From: Candidatus Pseudobacter hemicellulosilyticus
Lineage (GTDB): Bacteria; Bacteroidota; Bacteroidia; Chitinophagales; Chitinophagaceae
NCBI GenBank assembly: GCA_029202545.1
Contig: CP119311.1
Span: forward strand, 4,402,001-4,466,000
DNA: 64,000 nt
Reading direction: 5' to 3'
Part shown: piece after piece, positions 1 through 9,200 of the stretch
Numbering within the stretch: the stretch's first letter is position 1
How the letters are laid out: every line of letters begins with the position of its first letter
Notes under the pieces: model-generated
Told to the model about the DNA's origin: nothing
The model's input: only the letters and a program-made list of their open reading frames with translations
Databases searched by the model: none
Position numbers and translations under genes: made by a program

Positions 1-827
1 CCAAAGGCGCAGAATTGACCAGCCTCGTTCACAAGGAAACGGGCATTGATCATATGTGGAGCGGCGATCCCGCCGTCTGGGGCAAACATTCGCCCATCCT
101 TTTCCCGATCGTTGGCTCGCTGAAGGACAATACCTACTATTACCAGGGACAGGCCTACCAGCTGTCGCGCCACGGCTTTGCCCGTGAGCTGCCCTTTGCG
201 GTGGAAACACATACCGCCGATGCCATCACCTTCCTGCTGAAACATAGTGCAGAAACATTGAAAGTATTTCCTTTTGCTTTTGAACTGCGATTGACCTATA
301 CCGCTATTGACGACACCCTGGGACTGACTTACCAGGTCAGCAACCCGGCTAAGGAGCCAATGTATTTTTCCATTGGCGCACACCCGGCCTTTAAAGTGCC
401 CCTGGCACCGGATACAGCCTATACCGATTATTACCTGGAATTTGACCAGCCCGAAACGGCCGGTCGCTGGCACCTGGAAACCGGTGGCCTGCTGGCCAGT
501 GCGTCCACGCCGCTGCTGGATAATACTAACTTGCTGCCCCTGCGGAAGGACCTGTTCTACAAGGATGCCCTGGTGCTGAAAGGGCTGCGGTCTACACAGG
601 TAACGCTCCGGTCGGCCAGCACAGCCCATGGGCTGCGTATGGACTTTCCGGGTTTTCCGTTTTTCGGGATCTGGGCGGCGGTAGATGCAGATTTCGTTTG
701 CCTGGAACCCTGGTGCGGCATCACGGACAGTGCGCAAACCAGCCAGCAGCTCCCGGAAAAAGAGGGGATCAACCGGCTGGCCGGGGGTGAAAGCTTCCGC
801 CGGACCTGCACCCTCCAGCTCTTTTAA
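1..827 (+). CDS. Aldose 1-epimerase family protein (5' end outside window)
   Basis: Galactose-mutarotase-like protein, a family that interconverts alpha and beta anomers of aldoses. The reading frame is open from base 3, and the first residues (KGAELTSL) are internal family sequence, so the true start lies left of the window. Visible family features are the GKHSPILFPIVG stretch, the SRHGFAR segment with its conserved His and Arg, the IGAHPAF segment with the second His, and a LEPWCG segment near the C-terminus. It resembles the YeaD/LacX-like branch rather than classical GalM. The next gene (prfC) has its own promoter 16 bases downstream, so the two are probably not one transcription unit. 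The substrate cannot be told from sequence. Confidence 0.88.
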   Translation, partial: KGAELTSLVHKETGIDHMWSGDPAVWGKHSPILFPIVGSLKDNTYYYQGQAYQLSRHGFARELPFAVETHTADAITFLLKHSAETLKVFPFAFELRLTYTAIDDTLGLTYQVSNPAKEPMYFSIGAHPAFKVPLAPDTAYTDYYLEFDQPETAGRWHLETGGLLASASTPLLDNTNLLPLRKDLFYKDALVLKGLRSTQVTLRSASTAHGLRMDFPGFPFFGIWAAVDADFVCLEPWCGITDSAQTSQQLPEKEGINRLAGGESFRRTCTLQLF

Positions 828-842
828 TTAAGGGGATTGATG

Positions 843-850
843 TACCTTTG
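843..850 (+). promoter_or_regulatory. -7 promoter element of prfC
   Basis: TACCTTTG matches the Bacteroidetes -7 consensus TAnnTTTG exactly. It ends 21 bases before the prfC ATG at 872, which predicts a leader of roughly 15 nt. No clear TTTG -33 box is seen; TTTTA at 822-826 is the closest. Confidence 0.6.
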
Positions 851-871
851 CGGGCGCTTCTGCGCATATTT

Positions 872-2467
872 ATGAAGTACATCAACGAAATTCACAAACG
901 AAGGACCTTTGCGATCATCTCGCACCCGGATGCCGGTAAAACCACACTGACCGAGAAATTCCTACTGTTCGGTGGCGCCATCCAGACAGCCGGCGCCGTT
1001 AAAAGCAATAAGATCAAGAAACATGCTACCAGCGATTTCATGGAAATTGAAAGGCAGCGGGGTATCTCCGTGGCCACTTCCGTGATGAGCTTTGAATACC
1101 AGGGCATTCTCATCAACCTGCTGGATACGCCCGGTCACAAGGACTTTGCCGAGGATACCTACCGCACCCTGACCGCTGTGGACAGTGTGATCCTGGTAGT
1201 GGACAGTGTGAATGGGGTAGAAGACCAGACCCGCCGCCTCATGGAGGTCTGCCGGATGCGGGATACACCCGTGATCGTGTTCATCAATAAAATGGACCGG
1301 GACGGTAAGAACCGCTTCGACCTGCTGGAAGAGATCGAAAAAGAACTGAATATCTACCTGCATCCCATGACCTGGCCCATCAACAGCGGCAAGGATTTTA
1401 AAGGGGTATACAACCTGCACGATAAGAACCTGCTCCTGTTCACTGCCAATACCAAGGCTACCGATGAGGATACCATCCGGGTTTCTGAACTCGCCAATCC
1501 CATTGTGGACAGCAAGCTGGGCGATAAGGATGCCTCCCTGCTCCGGGAAGATGTGGAACTGGTGGACGGCGTACATGGCGAGCTCAATGTGGAAGATTAT
1601 GTAGCCGGCCAGGTAGCGCCTGTGTTCTTTGGCAGCGCCATCAACAACTTTGGCGTGAAGGAAATGCTGGATACCTTTATCCGCATCGCTCCTGTTCCCC
1701 GCTGCCGGCCTACCACCGCCCGGGAGATCTGCCCCGATGAAGAAAAATTCTCCGGCTTTATCTTCAAGATACATGCTAACCTGGATCCCAAGCACCGCGA
1801 CCGGATCGCATTTCTCCGGGTCTGCTCCGGCAAATTTGAACGCAACAAGTATTTCCACCACGTAAGACTGGACAAGGACGTGCGCTTCAGCAATCCTTAC
1901 ACTTTTATGGCCCGGGATAAGGATGTCATTGAAGCCGCTTTCCCCGGTGATGTGGTGGGGCTTTTTGATACCGGTAATTTCAAGATCGGGGATACCCTGA
2001 CCGAAGGGGCCGATTTCTATTTCACCGGCATTCCCTCTTTTTCTCCTGAAATTTTTAAAGAGGTAGTGAATAAAGATCCAATGAAAACCAAGCAATTGGA
2101 AAAAGGTCTTTTACAGCTTACTGATGAGGGCGTGGCCCAGTTGTTCACCCAGTTCGGGGGAAATAAAAAGATCATCGGTTGTGTGGGTGAACTGCAGTTT
2201 GAGGTGATCCAATACCGCTTATTGCAGGAATATGGCGCCAGCTGTGAGTTCAGGGCATTACCTTATTACAAGGCCTGCTGGATCACCAGCAACGATTCTA
2301 AAAAGCTGGAGGATTTTACCCGGTTCAAATCCAACAATATCGCCATGGACAAGGATGAGCACCTGGTATACCTGGCGCAAAGCGAGTGGTTCCTGAATAC
2401 CGAGCGGACCAATAACCCGGATATTGAATTTCACTTTACATCGGAGATCCATAAGGAAACGGCGTAA
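872..2467 (+). CDS. prfC: Peptide chain release factor 3
   Basis: RF3 is a cytosolic translational GTPase that recycles RF1/RF2 from the ribosome after peptide release. The 531-residue length fits the family. The P-loop SHPDAGKTT lies at residues 17-25, the DTPGHKDF switch II motif near 85, and the NKMD guanine-specificity motif near 139; RF3 domains II and III follow. An in-frame TTG at 848 would add eight residues, but it lies inside the promoter -7 box, so the ATG at 872 is chosen. It is a single-gene unit with its own promoter and a strong hairpin terminator. Confidence 0.97.
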   Translation: MKYINEIHKRRTFAIISHPDAGKTTLTEKFLLFGGAIQTAGAVKSNKIKKHATSDFMEIERQRGISVATSVMSFEYQGILINLLDTPGHKDFAEDTYRTLTAVDSVILVVDSVNGVEDQTRRLMEVCRMRDTPVIVFINKMDRDGKNRFDLLEEIEKELNIYLHPMTWPINSGKDFKGVYNLHDKNLLLFTANTKATDEDTIRVSELANPIVDSKLGDKDASLLREDVELVDGVHGELNVEDYVAGQVAPVFFGSAINNFGVKEMLDTFIRIAPVPRCRPTTAREICPDEEKFSGFIFKIHANLDPKHRDRIAFLRVCSGKFERNKYFHHVRLDKDVRFSNPYTFMARDKDVIEAAFPGDVVGLFDTGNFKIGDTLTEGADFYFTGIPSFSPEIFKEVVNKDPMKTKQLEKGLLQLTDEGVAQLFTQFGGNKKIIGCVGELQFEVIQYRLLQEYGASCEFRALPYYKACWITSNDSKKLEDFTRFKSNNIAMDKDEHLVYLAQSEWFLNTERTNNPDIEFHFTSEIHKETA

Positions 2468-2480
2468 GGCTACCTGCAAT

Positions 2481-2525
2481 AAAATTTGAATAGCCTGTTC
2501 CTTTGGAGCAGGCTATTCAAATTTT
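2481..2525 (+). terminator. Strong hairpin terminator after prfC
   Basis: Arms of 21 bases (2481-2501 and 2505-2525) pair with a single G-T wobble around a very short loop. A-rich and T-rich outer ends make it work in either direction. It starts 14 bases after the prfC stop. The core AGCCTGTTC..AGGCT recurs in the terminator at 30615. Confidence 0.85.
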
Positions 2526-2599
2526 ATGATATTGCAATGGGTAACCATTTATTTGAAATTTAATTCGAGGTGCCTGGCTGATTGGTCAGGTATTTTTTA

Positions 2600-2613
2600 T
2601 TTGGGACGAACCA
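2600..2613 (+). repeat. Dispersed motif, copy 1 (TTTGGGACGAACCA)
   Basis: This 14-mer lies in the intergenic DNA after prfC. Its TTGGGACGAACCA part is shared with 30669 and with the three tandem units near 56211, 56390 and 56569, always on the plus strand. It follows a T-rich run. No function is known to me. Confidence 0.6.
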
Positions 2614-2670
2614 TAAGCAACGTAACTTAAATTTAATTGTAAATAAAGCCTGCATTCGGGTATTTGAATA

Positions 2671-2711
2671 AAAATATACAGGCGGACCTTATTAGCCCGC
2701 CTGTATATTTT
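2671..2711 (-). terminator. Terminator of the small coiled-coil gene
   Basis: A perfect 15-bp stem (2671-2685 with 2697-2711) with an 11-base loop. Read on the minus strand it ends in a T-run and lies 16 bases beyond the stop of the 100-residue gene. Confidence 0.8.
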
Positions 2712-2727
2712 AAAACTACTATAATGT

Positions 2728-3030
2728 TTAATTACTTAAGCCTTGCAGGTTGTCAAACTGCTGGCCATATTGGGTTACAAAGTTTATTTTGGCAATTTCT
2801 TCTGTAAGGCCTTCAATTTTTATACCGACAACTCCAAGCCCGGTGCTTGTTGAGCCTTTTAGTTCTTCCAGTTGAGCATGTAAGAAGTCAACCTTTATAT
2901 TCAGTGCATCCACCTGCTCCTGGATGGTTTTAAAATTATGATCAATTTTAGTGAAGCCGTTACTTATTACGGCCAGCATGGTCTTTTGTGAATGAACCAC
3001 TTCTCGTATTATTTCATTAATATTTTCCAT
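2728..3030 (-). CDS. Small coiled-coil protein, function unknown
   Basis: 100 residues with no family I recognise. There is no signal peptide or membrane segment. Heptad-like spacing of hydrophobic residues across about residues 20-60 (FKTIQEQVDALNIKVDFLHA) predicts a coiled coil. A glycine-rich turn (GLGVVGIKIEGL) precedes a second short helix. Support for a real gene is the ATG start, sensible amino-acid composition and a dedicated perfect terminator just after the stop. No overlapping gene competes with it. It may act by oligomerising or by binding a partner, but nothing in the context shows which. Confidence 0.6.
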   Translation of the reverse strand: MENINEIIREVVHSQKTMLAVISNGFTKIDHNFKTIQEQVDALNIKVDFLHAQLEELKGSTSTGLGVVGIKIEGLTEEIAKINFVTQYGQQFDNLQGLSN

Positions 3031-3268
3031 ATGCTCAAGTGATAAAGTGACAATGGGCCGCCTCTGTTAAAAAATAAAATGGCCATCAAAACTATGATGT
3101 TCTACAAAACTTGAACAAAGTTGAAGACGATATATGCTAAAAATATTGATCTTGATCAATTTTGGAAGCTTTAAAGCGATAGCTACTAATAGTGGTTCAG
3201 CTTCGGAAGCGGCACCCCCATGCAACGGTGCATTTTTTGCAATTGTCTTTCCAACACAGCCCTGATCT

Positions 3269-3778
3269 ATGATAGAGACCACCCGTTTACTGATCATTCC
3301 ATTGACCGTCCCCAGCCTGGAATTATACCTTCTGGGTGAGGACCGTTTTGAAGAGGCTCATCAGCTTGCCCGGAATAACCGGACGGTATCACGCGAGGTA
3401 TTCAGGATGGTGCAGGCCATTACCCTGCCCAATATGCGGCGGGAGCCGGACGATGGCTACCTGTTCCATACATTCTGGCTGGTCATTGAACGATCCAGCA
3501 AGACGGTGGTGGCGGAACTGGGCTTTAAAGGGACCCCCAATGCCCGCGGCGAAGTGGAAATAGGCTATGGCACCATGCCGGCCCGGCAGCGGGAGGGGTT
3601 TATGACCGAGGCGGTAGGCGCCCTGGTTGTCTGGGCGCGTAAGAGGAACGAAATTGCCAGTATTGTGGCGGAAACTGACCAGGGCAATAATGCCTCCCAG
3701 AAGGTCCTGCACCGGAACGGATTTACCCAGTACAACAAGAAGGAAAATATGCTTTGGTGGCGGTTCAATCTGAAATAA
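3269..3778 (+). CDS. GNAT-family N-acetyltransferase (RimJ/RimL-like)
   Basis: 169 residues, normal for a single GNAT domain that transfers acetyl from acetyl-CoA to an amine. The opening ETTRLLIIPLT is typical of RimJ/RimL-type enzymes. Motif A is visible as VEIGYGTMPARQREGFMTEA (residues about 92-111), where the RQREG loop would hold the CoA pyrophosphate. The C-terminal part NNASQKVLHRNGF is the usual Asn-containing helix before the last strand. The substrate (ribosomal protein, antibiotic or metabolite) cannot be told. It stands alone between two strong terminators. Confidence 0.9.
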   Translation: MIETTRLLIIPLTVPSLELYLLGEDRFEEAHQLARNNRTVSREVFRMVQAITLPNMRREPDDGYLFHTFWLVIERSSKTVVAELGFKGTPNARGEVEIGYGTMPARQREGFMTEAVGALVVWARKRNEIASIVAETDQGNNASQKVLHRNGFTQYNKKENMLWWRFNLK

Positions 3779-3816
3779 CGCTTACGCCCGGGACCTGCCC
3801 GGGCGTAAGCGTTATT
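3774..3816. terminator. Bidirectional terminator between GNAT gene and purB
   Basis: A perfect 19-bp stem (3774-3792 with 3798-3816) around a 5-base loop. The left arm overlaps the GNAT stop codon. It lies between convergent genes, so it can serve both. Confidence 0.9.
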
Positions 3817-3856
3817 GTACAGGAAATCTGATTCAGTCAAGTGAGCCACCCGCCCT

Positions 3857-5203
3857 TTAGAACTCCGGGTTCACTCCTGTATAGTTATGCGGTGTGATCT
3901 TCTTCAGCTCTTTTTTCAGCACTGCCGTTACTTTCAGGCCATCAATAAACTGGTGCATGCTTTGCTTGGTGATGCCATTTTTACCACGTGTCAGTTCTTT
4001 GAGGGCCTCGTAAGGCTGCGGGTAGTTCTCGCGGCGGAGGACGGTCTGGATGGCTTCCGCCACTACAGCCCAGTTATTGTCGAGGTCATTGTAGATCTTT
4101 TCATCGTTCAGCACCAGTTTGCCCAGGCCTTTCTCAATGGAGCGGATGGCCAGGATGATATGGGCAAAGGGTACGCCGATATTGCGGAGAACGGTACTGT
4201 CGGTCAGGTCGCGCTGCAGGCGGCTGACAGGCAGTTTGGCGGCCAGGTGTTCCAGCAGGGCGCTGGAGATGCCCAGGTTGCCTTCGGCATTTTCGAAGTC
4301 GATGGGGTTCACCTTATGCGGCATGGCTGAAGAGCCGATCTCACCTTTCTTGGTGCGCTGCTTGAAATAATCCATGGAGATATAGGTCCATACGTCGCGG
4401 CTGAAGTCCAGCAGGATTGTATTGATCCTTTTCATGGCGTCAAAGTGAGCGGCCAGGTTATCGTAGTGTTCTATCTGGGTGGTGAACTGCTGGCGTTGCA
4501 GGCCCAGGACGCCTTCCACGAAGCCGTTGCCCAGTTTCACCCAATCCTTATTGGGGAAAGCGATCTGGTGGGCGTTGAAATTACCGGTTGCGCCGCCGAA
4601 CTTGGCAGTCACAGGCACTTCAATGAAACGCTCTACCTGGTTTTCCAGGCGCTCTACAAATACGCGGATCTCTTTGCCCAGCCGGGTAGGGCTGGCGGGC
4701 TGTCCGTGTGTGCGGGCCAGCATGGGAATATCTTTCCACTCTTCGGCCAGCAGTTCCAGCTGGCGGTTGAGGTTGAGCAGGGCGGGCAGGTATTCAAACT
4801 CGATGGCCTCTTTCCAGGAGAGGGGAATAGCCGTATTGTTGATGTCCTGGGAAGTAAGCCCAAAATGCACCCATTCTGCTACCTGGGGGGCGTTAAGGCC
4901 TTCCAGTTTCTTCTTCAGGAAATATTCCACGGCTTTTACGTCGTGGTTGGTGATCTTTTCGGTTTCCTTGATGGTTTGTGCGTCTTCCAGGCTGAAATTC
5001 TCCGCCACGGCCCGCAGGCCTTTCTTCACGGCGGCGGGAACGCTGAAAAACTTTTTGTCGCAGAGGAACAGGAAATACTCCACTTCCACCAGCACCCGGT
5101 ATTTCATGAGCGCAAATTCGGAGAAATAATCGTCCAGGTGCTGTACCTGGTTGCGGTAACGTCCGTCGATCGGTGAAATAGCGGTCAGTGTGTTCAGTTC
5201 CAT
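3857..5203 (-). CDS. purB: Adenylosuccinate lyase
   Basis: Cytosolic enzyme of purine synthesis: it splits SAICAR to AICAR plus fumarate and adenylosuccinate to AMP plus fumarate. The 448 residues match the E. coli-type PurB length. The opening LTAISPIDGRY is diagnostic, and the superfamily signature with the catalytic-loop serine appears as GSSAMPHKVNP near residue 290. TARTHGQPASPT-like sequence (LARTHGQPASPTRLG) holds the general-acid His. A frame extension to 5248 adds 15 residues of unlikely sequence, so the ATG at 5203 is used. It diverges from mqnA. Confidence 0.97.
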   Translation of the reverse strand: MELNTLTAISPIDGRYRNQVQHLDDYFSEFALMKYRVLVEVEYFLFLCDKKFFSVPAAVKKGLRAVAENFSLEDAQTIKETEKITNHDVKAVEYFLKKKLEGLNAPQVAEWVHFGLTSQDINNTAIPLSWKEAIEFEYLPALLNLNRQLELLAEEWKDIPMLARTHGQPASPTRLGKEIRVFVERLENQVERFIEVPVTAKFGGATGNFNAHQIAFPNKDWVKLGNGFVEGVLGLQRQQFTTQIEHYDNLAAHFDAMKRINTILLDFSRDVWTYISMDYFKQRTKKGEIGSSAMPHKVNPIDFENAEGNLGISSALLEHLAAKLPVSRLQRDLTDSTVLRNIGVPFAHIILAIRSIEKGLGKLVLNDEKIYNDLDNNWAVVAEAIQTVLRRENYPQPYEALKELTRGKNGITKQSMHQFIDGLKVTAVLKKELKKITPHNYTGVNPEF

Positions 5204-5263
5204 GAATGCGTTGTTGTTTTTAGTGGGAGGCAGGCAAGCGGCCTGCATATTAGAGATATCTGT

Positions 5264-5271
5264 TAACTTTG
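5264..5271 (+). promoter_or_regulatory. -7 promoter element of mqnA
   Basis: TAACTTTG is an exact TAnnTTTG match and ends 19 bases before the mqnA start codon. No clear -33 TTTG is present. Confidence 0.55.
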
Positions 5272-5290
5272 CGGCGTAAAATTAAATCAA

Positions 5291-6043
5291 TTGAAGAAGA
5301 TTAAGGTTGGAATCGTGAATTATCTCAATACCAGGCCCTTATTGTATGGAATTGAGCATTCACCTGTGATCAGCGCTATTGAGCCCGTACCCGATTACCC
5401 GGCCAATATTGCCCGTATGCTGCTGGAGGGAACCATTGATATGGGCCTTGTGCCTGTGGCAGTGATCCCCCGCATGCCCGAATATCATCTCAATACCAAT
5501 TATTGTATCGGCGCTGTGGGCGCTGTTTCTTCGGTCTGCATTTTCAGTGAAGTACCCATCACCGAGGTGAAAGAGGTGCTGCTGGACTACCAGAGCCGTA
5601 CTTCTGTGGCCCTGGCCAAAGTGCTGCTGCGGGATTACTGGAAGATCCAGCCTGTCCTGACAGATGCTGTCAATGAGGACTATCGCTCCCGCATCAGGGG
5701 TACCACTGCCGGCCTGGTGATCGGCAACAGGGCCCTGGAGCAGCGGGCCATTTCTCCCTATATCTATGACCTGGGGGAAGCCTGGACAGCGCATACCGGT
5801 CTGCCCTTTGTTTTTGCCGCCTGGGTCAGCAACAAGCCGCTGCCCGCAGATTTTGTAGCCGAATTTGATGCCGCCAACAAAGAAGGGCTGTTGCATATTG
5901 ATACCGTAGTGGCGGAAAATCCTTACCCGGTATTTGACCTGCACGAGTATTACACCAAATATATCAGCTACGAACTGGACGCGCCCAAAAGAAAGGGCCT
6001 GGAATTGTTCCTGTCCCTGCTGCGGCAGCCGGTGACCAGCTAA
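5291..6043 (+). CDS. mqnA: Chorismate dehydratase, futalosine menaquinone pathway
   Basis: MqnA converts chorismate to 3-[(1-carboxyvinyl)oxy]benzoate, the first step of the futalosine route to menaquinone. The 250 residues and the start KVGIVNYLNTRPL are typical of the family, which has a periplasmic-binding-protein fold that here works in the cytosol. Further family segments are DMGLVPVAVIP and the VSSVCIFS strand. The start codon is TTG: no ATG lies near, and the -7 box is 19 bases upstream. The other mqn genes are not in this window. An orphan substrate-binding protein is the only alternative and is much less likely. Confidence 0.9.
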   Translation: MKKIKVGIVNYLNTRPLLYGIEHSPVISAIEPVPDYPANIARMLLEGTIDMGLVPVAVIPRMPEYHLNTNYCIGAVGAVSSVCIFSEVPITEVKEVLLDYQSRTSVALAKVLLRDYWKIQPVLTDAVNEDYRSRIRGTTAGLVIGNRALEQRAISPYIYDLGEAWTAHTGLPFVFAAWVSNKPLPADFVAEFDAANKEGLLHIDTVVAENPYPVFDLHEYYTKYISYELDAPKRKGLELFLSLLRQPVTS

Positions 6044-6067
6044 GCGCCGCTGACAAGCAGTAAAAAA

Positions 6068-6204
6068 AGTATACCCTCAGGTACAACCTCGGGGTATACT
6101 ATAGATTTTCTATCATACCAGGTACCGGCTGGCACCTGGGTAAATGCAAATTTTTTTTCAGAACAGGTAAGTATATACTTACGGCGATGCTATAGATTTT
6201 TCTA
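6068..6204. terminator. Cluster of hairpins between convergent mqnA and the giant secreted gene
   Basis: Several stems sit in 140 bases. AGTATACCC at 6068-6076 pairs with 6092-6100. CCAGGT/ACCTGG at 6119-6140 is followed 10 bases later by T8. AAGTATATACTT at 6169-6180 is self-complementary. CTATAGATTTT occurs twice (6099 and 6190). They most likely end transcription from both sides. Confidence 0.6.
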
Positions 6205-6245
6205 CCGAATTGGTAAAACATAGCTGAGGCTGTCCTGCAGCTCTA

Positions 6246-9200
6246 TTAACGTATCAGGTAAAAAACGCCGGTGCGGGTGATCTCTCCGCAGACAGTACCC
6301 GCTTTGATCACATATACATATTGCCCGCCGGGCTGCGGGGTATTTTTAAATGTGCCGTCCCAGCATTTGCCCACATTATTGCTGGTAAAGAGTCTTTGTC
6401 CATACCGGTTGAAGACTGTAAATTCCCGGATCTCCGCTGCGCCCCACTGGCGGATGCCGAAACAATCATTTTTACCATCCCCGTTTGGTGTAAAAGCATT
6501 GGGTACCCTGAAAACGGGTTCTTCTTCCACTTTCACGGCTACTACAATAGTATCATAACCGGCACAGCCAAACTGGTTGGTGCCCTGCACAATGAACTCA
6601 GTGGTCTTGTCGATAGCCGCAATGGGCGTTGCGCTGCGGGCGCTATCCAGGCCCAGGGCCGGTGTCCAGAGATAATTGGCGGCGCCTACGGCCACCAGCC
6701 GGGAGCGGTGGGTAACGCAGTTGATATCGCCTGATTTCATAGCGGTGACTAATGGCGTGGGATTAACCCGCACTGAGAAAAAAATGGTGCTGTCAAAGCC
6801 GCAGGTATTATCCCGGATATACACACTGTAGTTGCCGGCGCTGAAAGGCGTGATGGCCGGGCTGGCTATTGTGTGATCATCCAGGTATTGGCCCGGGGTC
6901 CAGGTATAGCTATCGCCCCCTGAAGCGCTCAGTACTTTTTCATAACCGGAACAGATAACCTGGTTGCCCGGTCCTTTGAATTCGGGATAGGGCAGGAAAT
7001 CCACCAATACGGAATCCCGGTTGATACAGCCGTTATCACCTGTCACTTCCAGGTAGTACCTGGTAGGGACTGATGGCGTGGCAATGGGATTGGGGATGCC
7101 GGTATTGCTGAGGGTTGGGTCCGGCTGCCACTGGTAAATGGGCGCAGTGCCGGAAGCGGCGGCACGCAGCTCCACGCTGCCCTGGAGGCAGATCAGTGTA
7201 TCCGCCGTGAGCTGGTGGATAGCAGGTTTATTGATGGTGCTGATGAGTATCTTGTCCTGGGCCACACATCCGTTGACCGTAGTGCCGGTAACGGTATATT
7301 CCGTGGTCTGCGGCGGAATGACAATGGGGTTGGCGGAAAGGGGATCTCTGATGCCGGTGACGGGCGACCAGCTATAGGTAGCGGCGCCGGTTGCCCGGAG
7401 CGGCACTGGAAAGTCCTGGCAGACCAGGGTGTCATTGCCGGTGGTCACCACGGGCGTTTCTATCTTTATGCTGACCTGATCGCGCAGGAGCAGTACAGGT
7501 GCAAAGCTGATATCGTCCAGCGCAAAATCGTTGCCGGCCAGGATCAGGTTCTGGTTAACGATGGAGATGGTGGCTGTAGTGGAGTTGCCGGAGTTCCAGG
7601 TAGTATAGAACTGGTCCCAGCGGCAGGTAGCGCTGCTGGCCTGGATCATATTGCCCAGGTTGCGGCCATTGATGGAAAACTGCAACTGGGCCGGGTTGCT
7701 GGAATGAAGGGAGGCGATCCAGGTGCTGAAAGCATAGTTGGTATTGGGCTGTACTGTGACCGTCTGCGACCATACCACCTGGTTGGCCACGGCAGCGCCG
7801 TTCACCATCATCATATTGCCATTACCGGTATGGTCGGAACAACCCGCCAGTCCGCCATGCCAGGCAGGTACATTGCCGGAAATATAATAAAAGCCCTCGC
7901 CATTGCTGGTGGAGGAGTAGGTGTATTGAGAGCTGAAGCCATTATTGCCACTGCTGAAATCCCCATTGGTGATCAGGTTGGTCCCTGTGCTTTTGGTGAT
8001 AGCATAATAGGTGATATCATGCGGGGTACGGGTGACAGGGTTATGGGAGGTAGGGTCATCCAGGTAATCAGTGGGCGACCAGCACACTTCCAGTGCGGCA
8101 CTGGTGCGTAATCGTTTGCTGGCGCCTGCACATACTACGGTATCGGGGGTGAGGATCACATCTTCCGGCGTAACATTGATGGAAATGGTCTTGCTGACCG
8201 GGGCCGTGCATTTATTCCCAGGTACGGTGAAAGTAACTGTATAATCGCCAAATGCCGGGTAGGCATGCGCAGGTGTGAGGCTGCTGGTATTGCTGCCGCC
8301 ATCACCAAAATCCCATTGCATGACAGGAATGTTCGGGTTGGTATTGGCGAACTGGATGGATAAAGGGTTGCAGATGGCCTGGTCGTAGTTGAAATCAGAG
8401 GCATAGTTCTCCTGCACCACTACCTGCTTGCAGAAAGAGGATTGGGTGGGCTGTCCTTCGTCAATGGTAAGGGTGATATTATAAATGCCGCCCCGGTTAT
8501 AGGTGATGCTGCCCGGGTCTTTCTGTGATGAATTGGCCAAGCTGGAATTGGTGCATCCACGGAACCGGAACCGGGTAATAGTGTTGTTGTCAACGTTGGT
8601 GGTAAAAGTATATACATCGTCCTTTACACGGAACAGGGTGGAAATGGAGTGGGGAAAGCTCAGGCTGCCCAGGTTACCCAGGTTCTCGTGGGTGGGTGCA
8701 GCGGACAGGGAGGAAAAGTTAAGCCGGATAAACTGATTGGTAGCGCCATCCACCGCAAAACCCCTGATATCATCGCAGTAGCGGATAATAGTGATATCCC
8801 TCAATTTTACACCGAAGCTGCCGAGGCCCACTGCCGTAGGGATATTGGTCATGGAACTGCCGAAATCCAGCCGGATCAGGCCGCTTTGTTCGGTAGTAAC
8901 AAAGGCGCGCCAGTAGCCATTATCATTGATGGCATAGATACCTGTAGGGTACCGGATAACCCCCAGATCACCCAGGTTGAGTCCCTGGGGCGGGTTGTTG
9001 AAATCAGTACCAAAATCAAAGCGTGTGATGCTGTTATTGACGGCATTCAGGGAGAGCCCGTACCAGTGGTTACCTTCCCTGAACATATGCAGGTCTGTTG
9101 GCTGGCCCAGGTTACCAATATTGCCCCAGTTGGTAAAAGCAGGGTTGTTATTGTTAATGTTGGCCCCGAGCTCCACTTTCAAAATATAGGGTTTTGTTCT

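Noticed and set aside
848..871. TTG start of prfC 24 bases upstream
   Set aside because: The TTG is part of the TACCTTTG promoter box, so it would not be in the transcript.
962..2095. 377-codon minus-strand ORF opposite prfC
   Set aside because: Its sequence shows no family motif and it is the complement of well-conserved RF3 codons, a mirror of strong codon bias.
3067..3297. 76-codon minus-strand ORF
   Set aside because: It overlaps the GNAT start, lacks family sequence, and the composition looks random.
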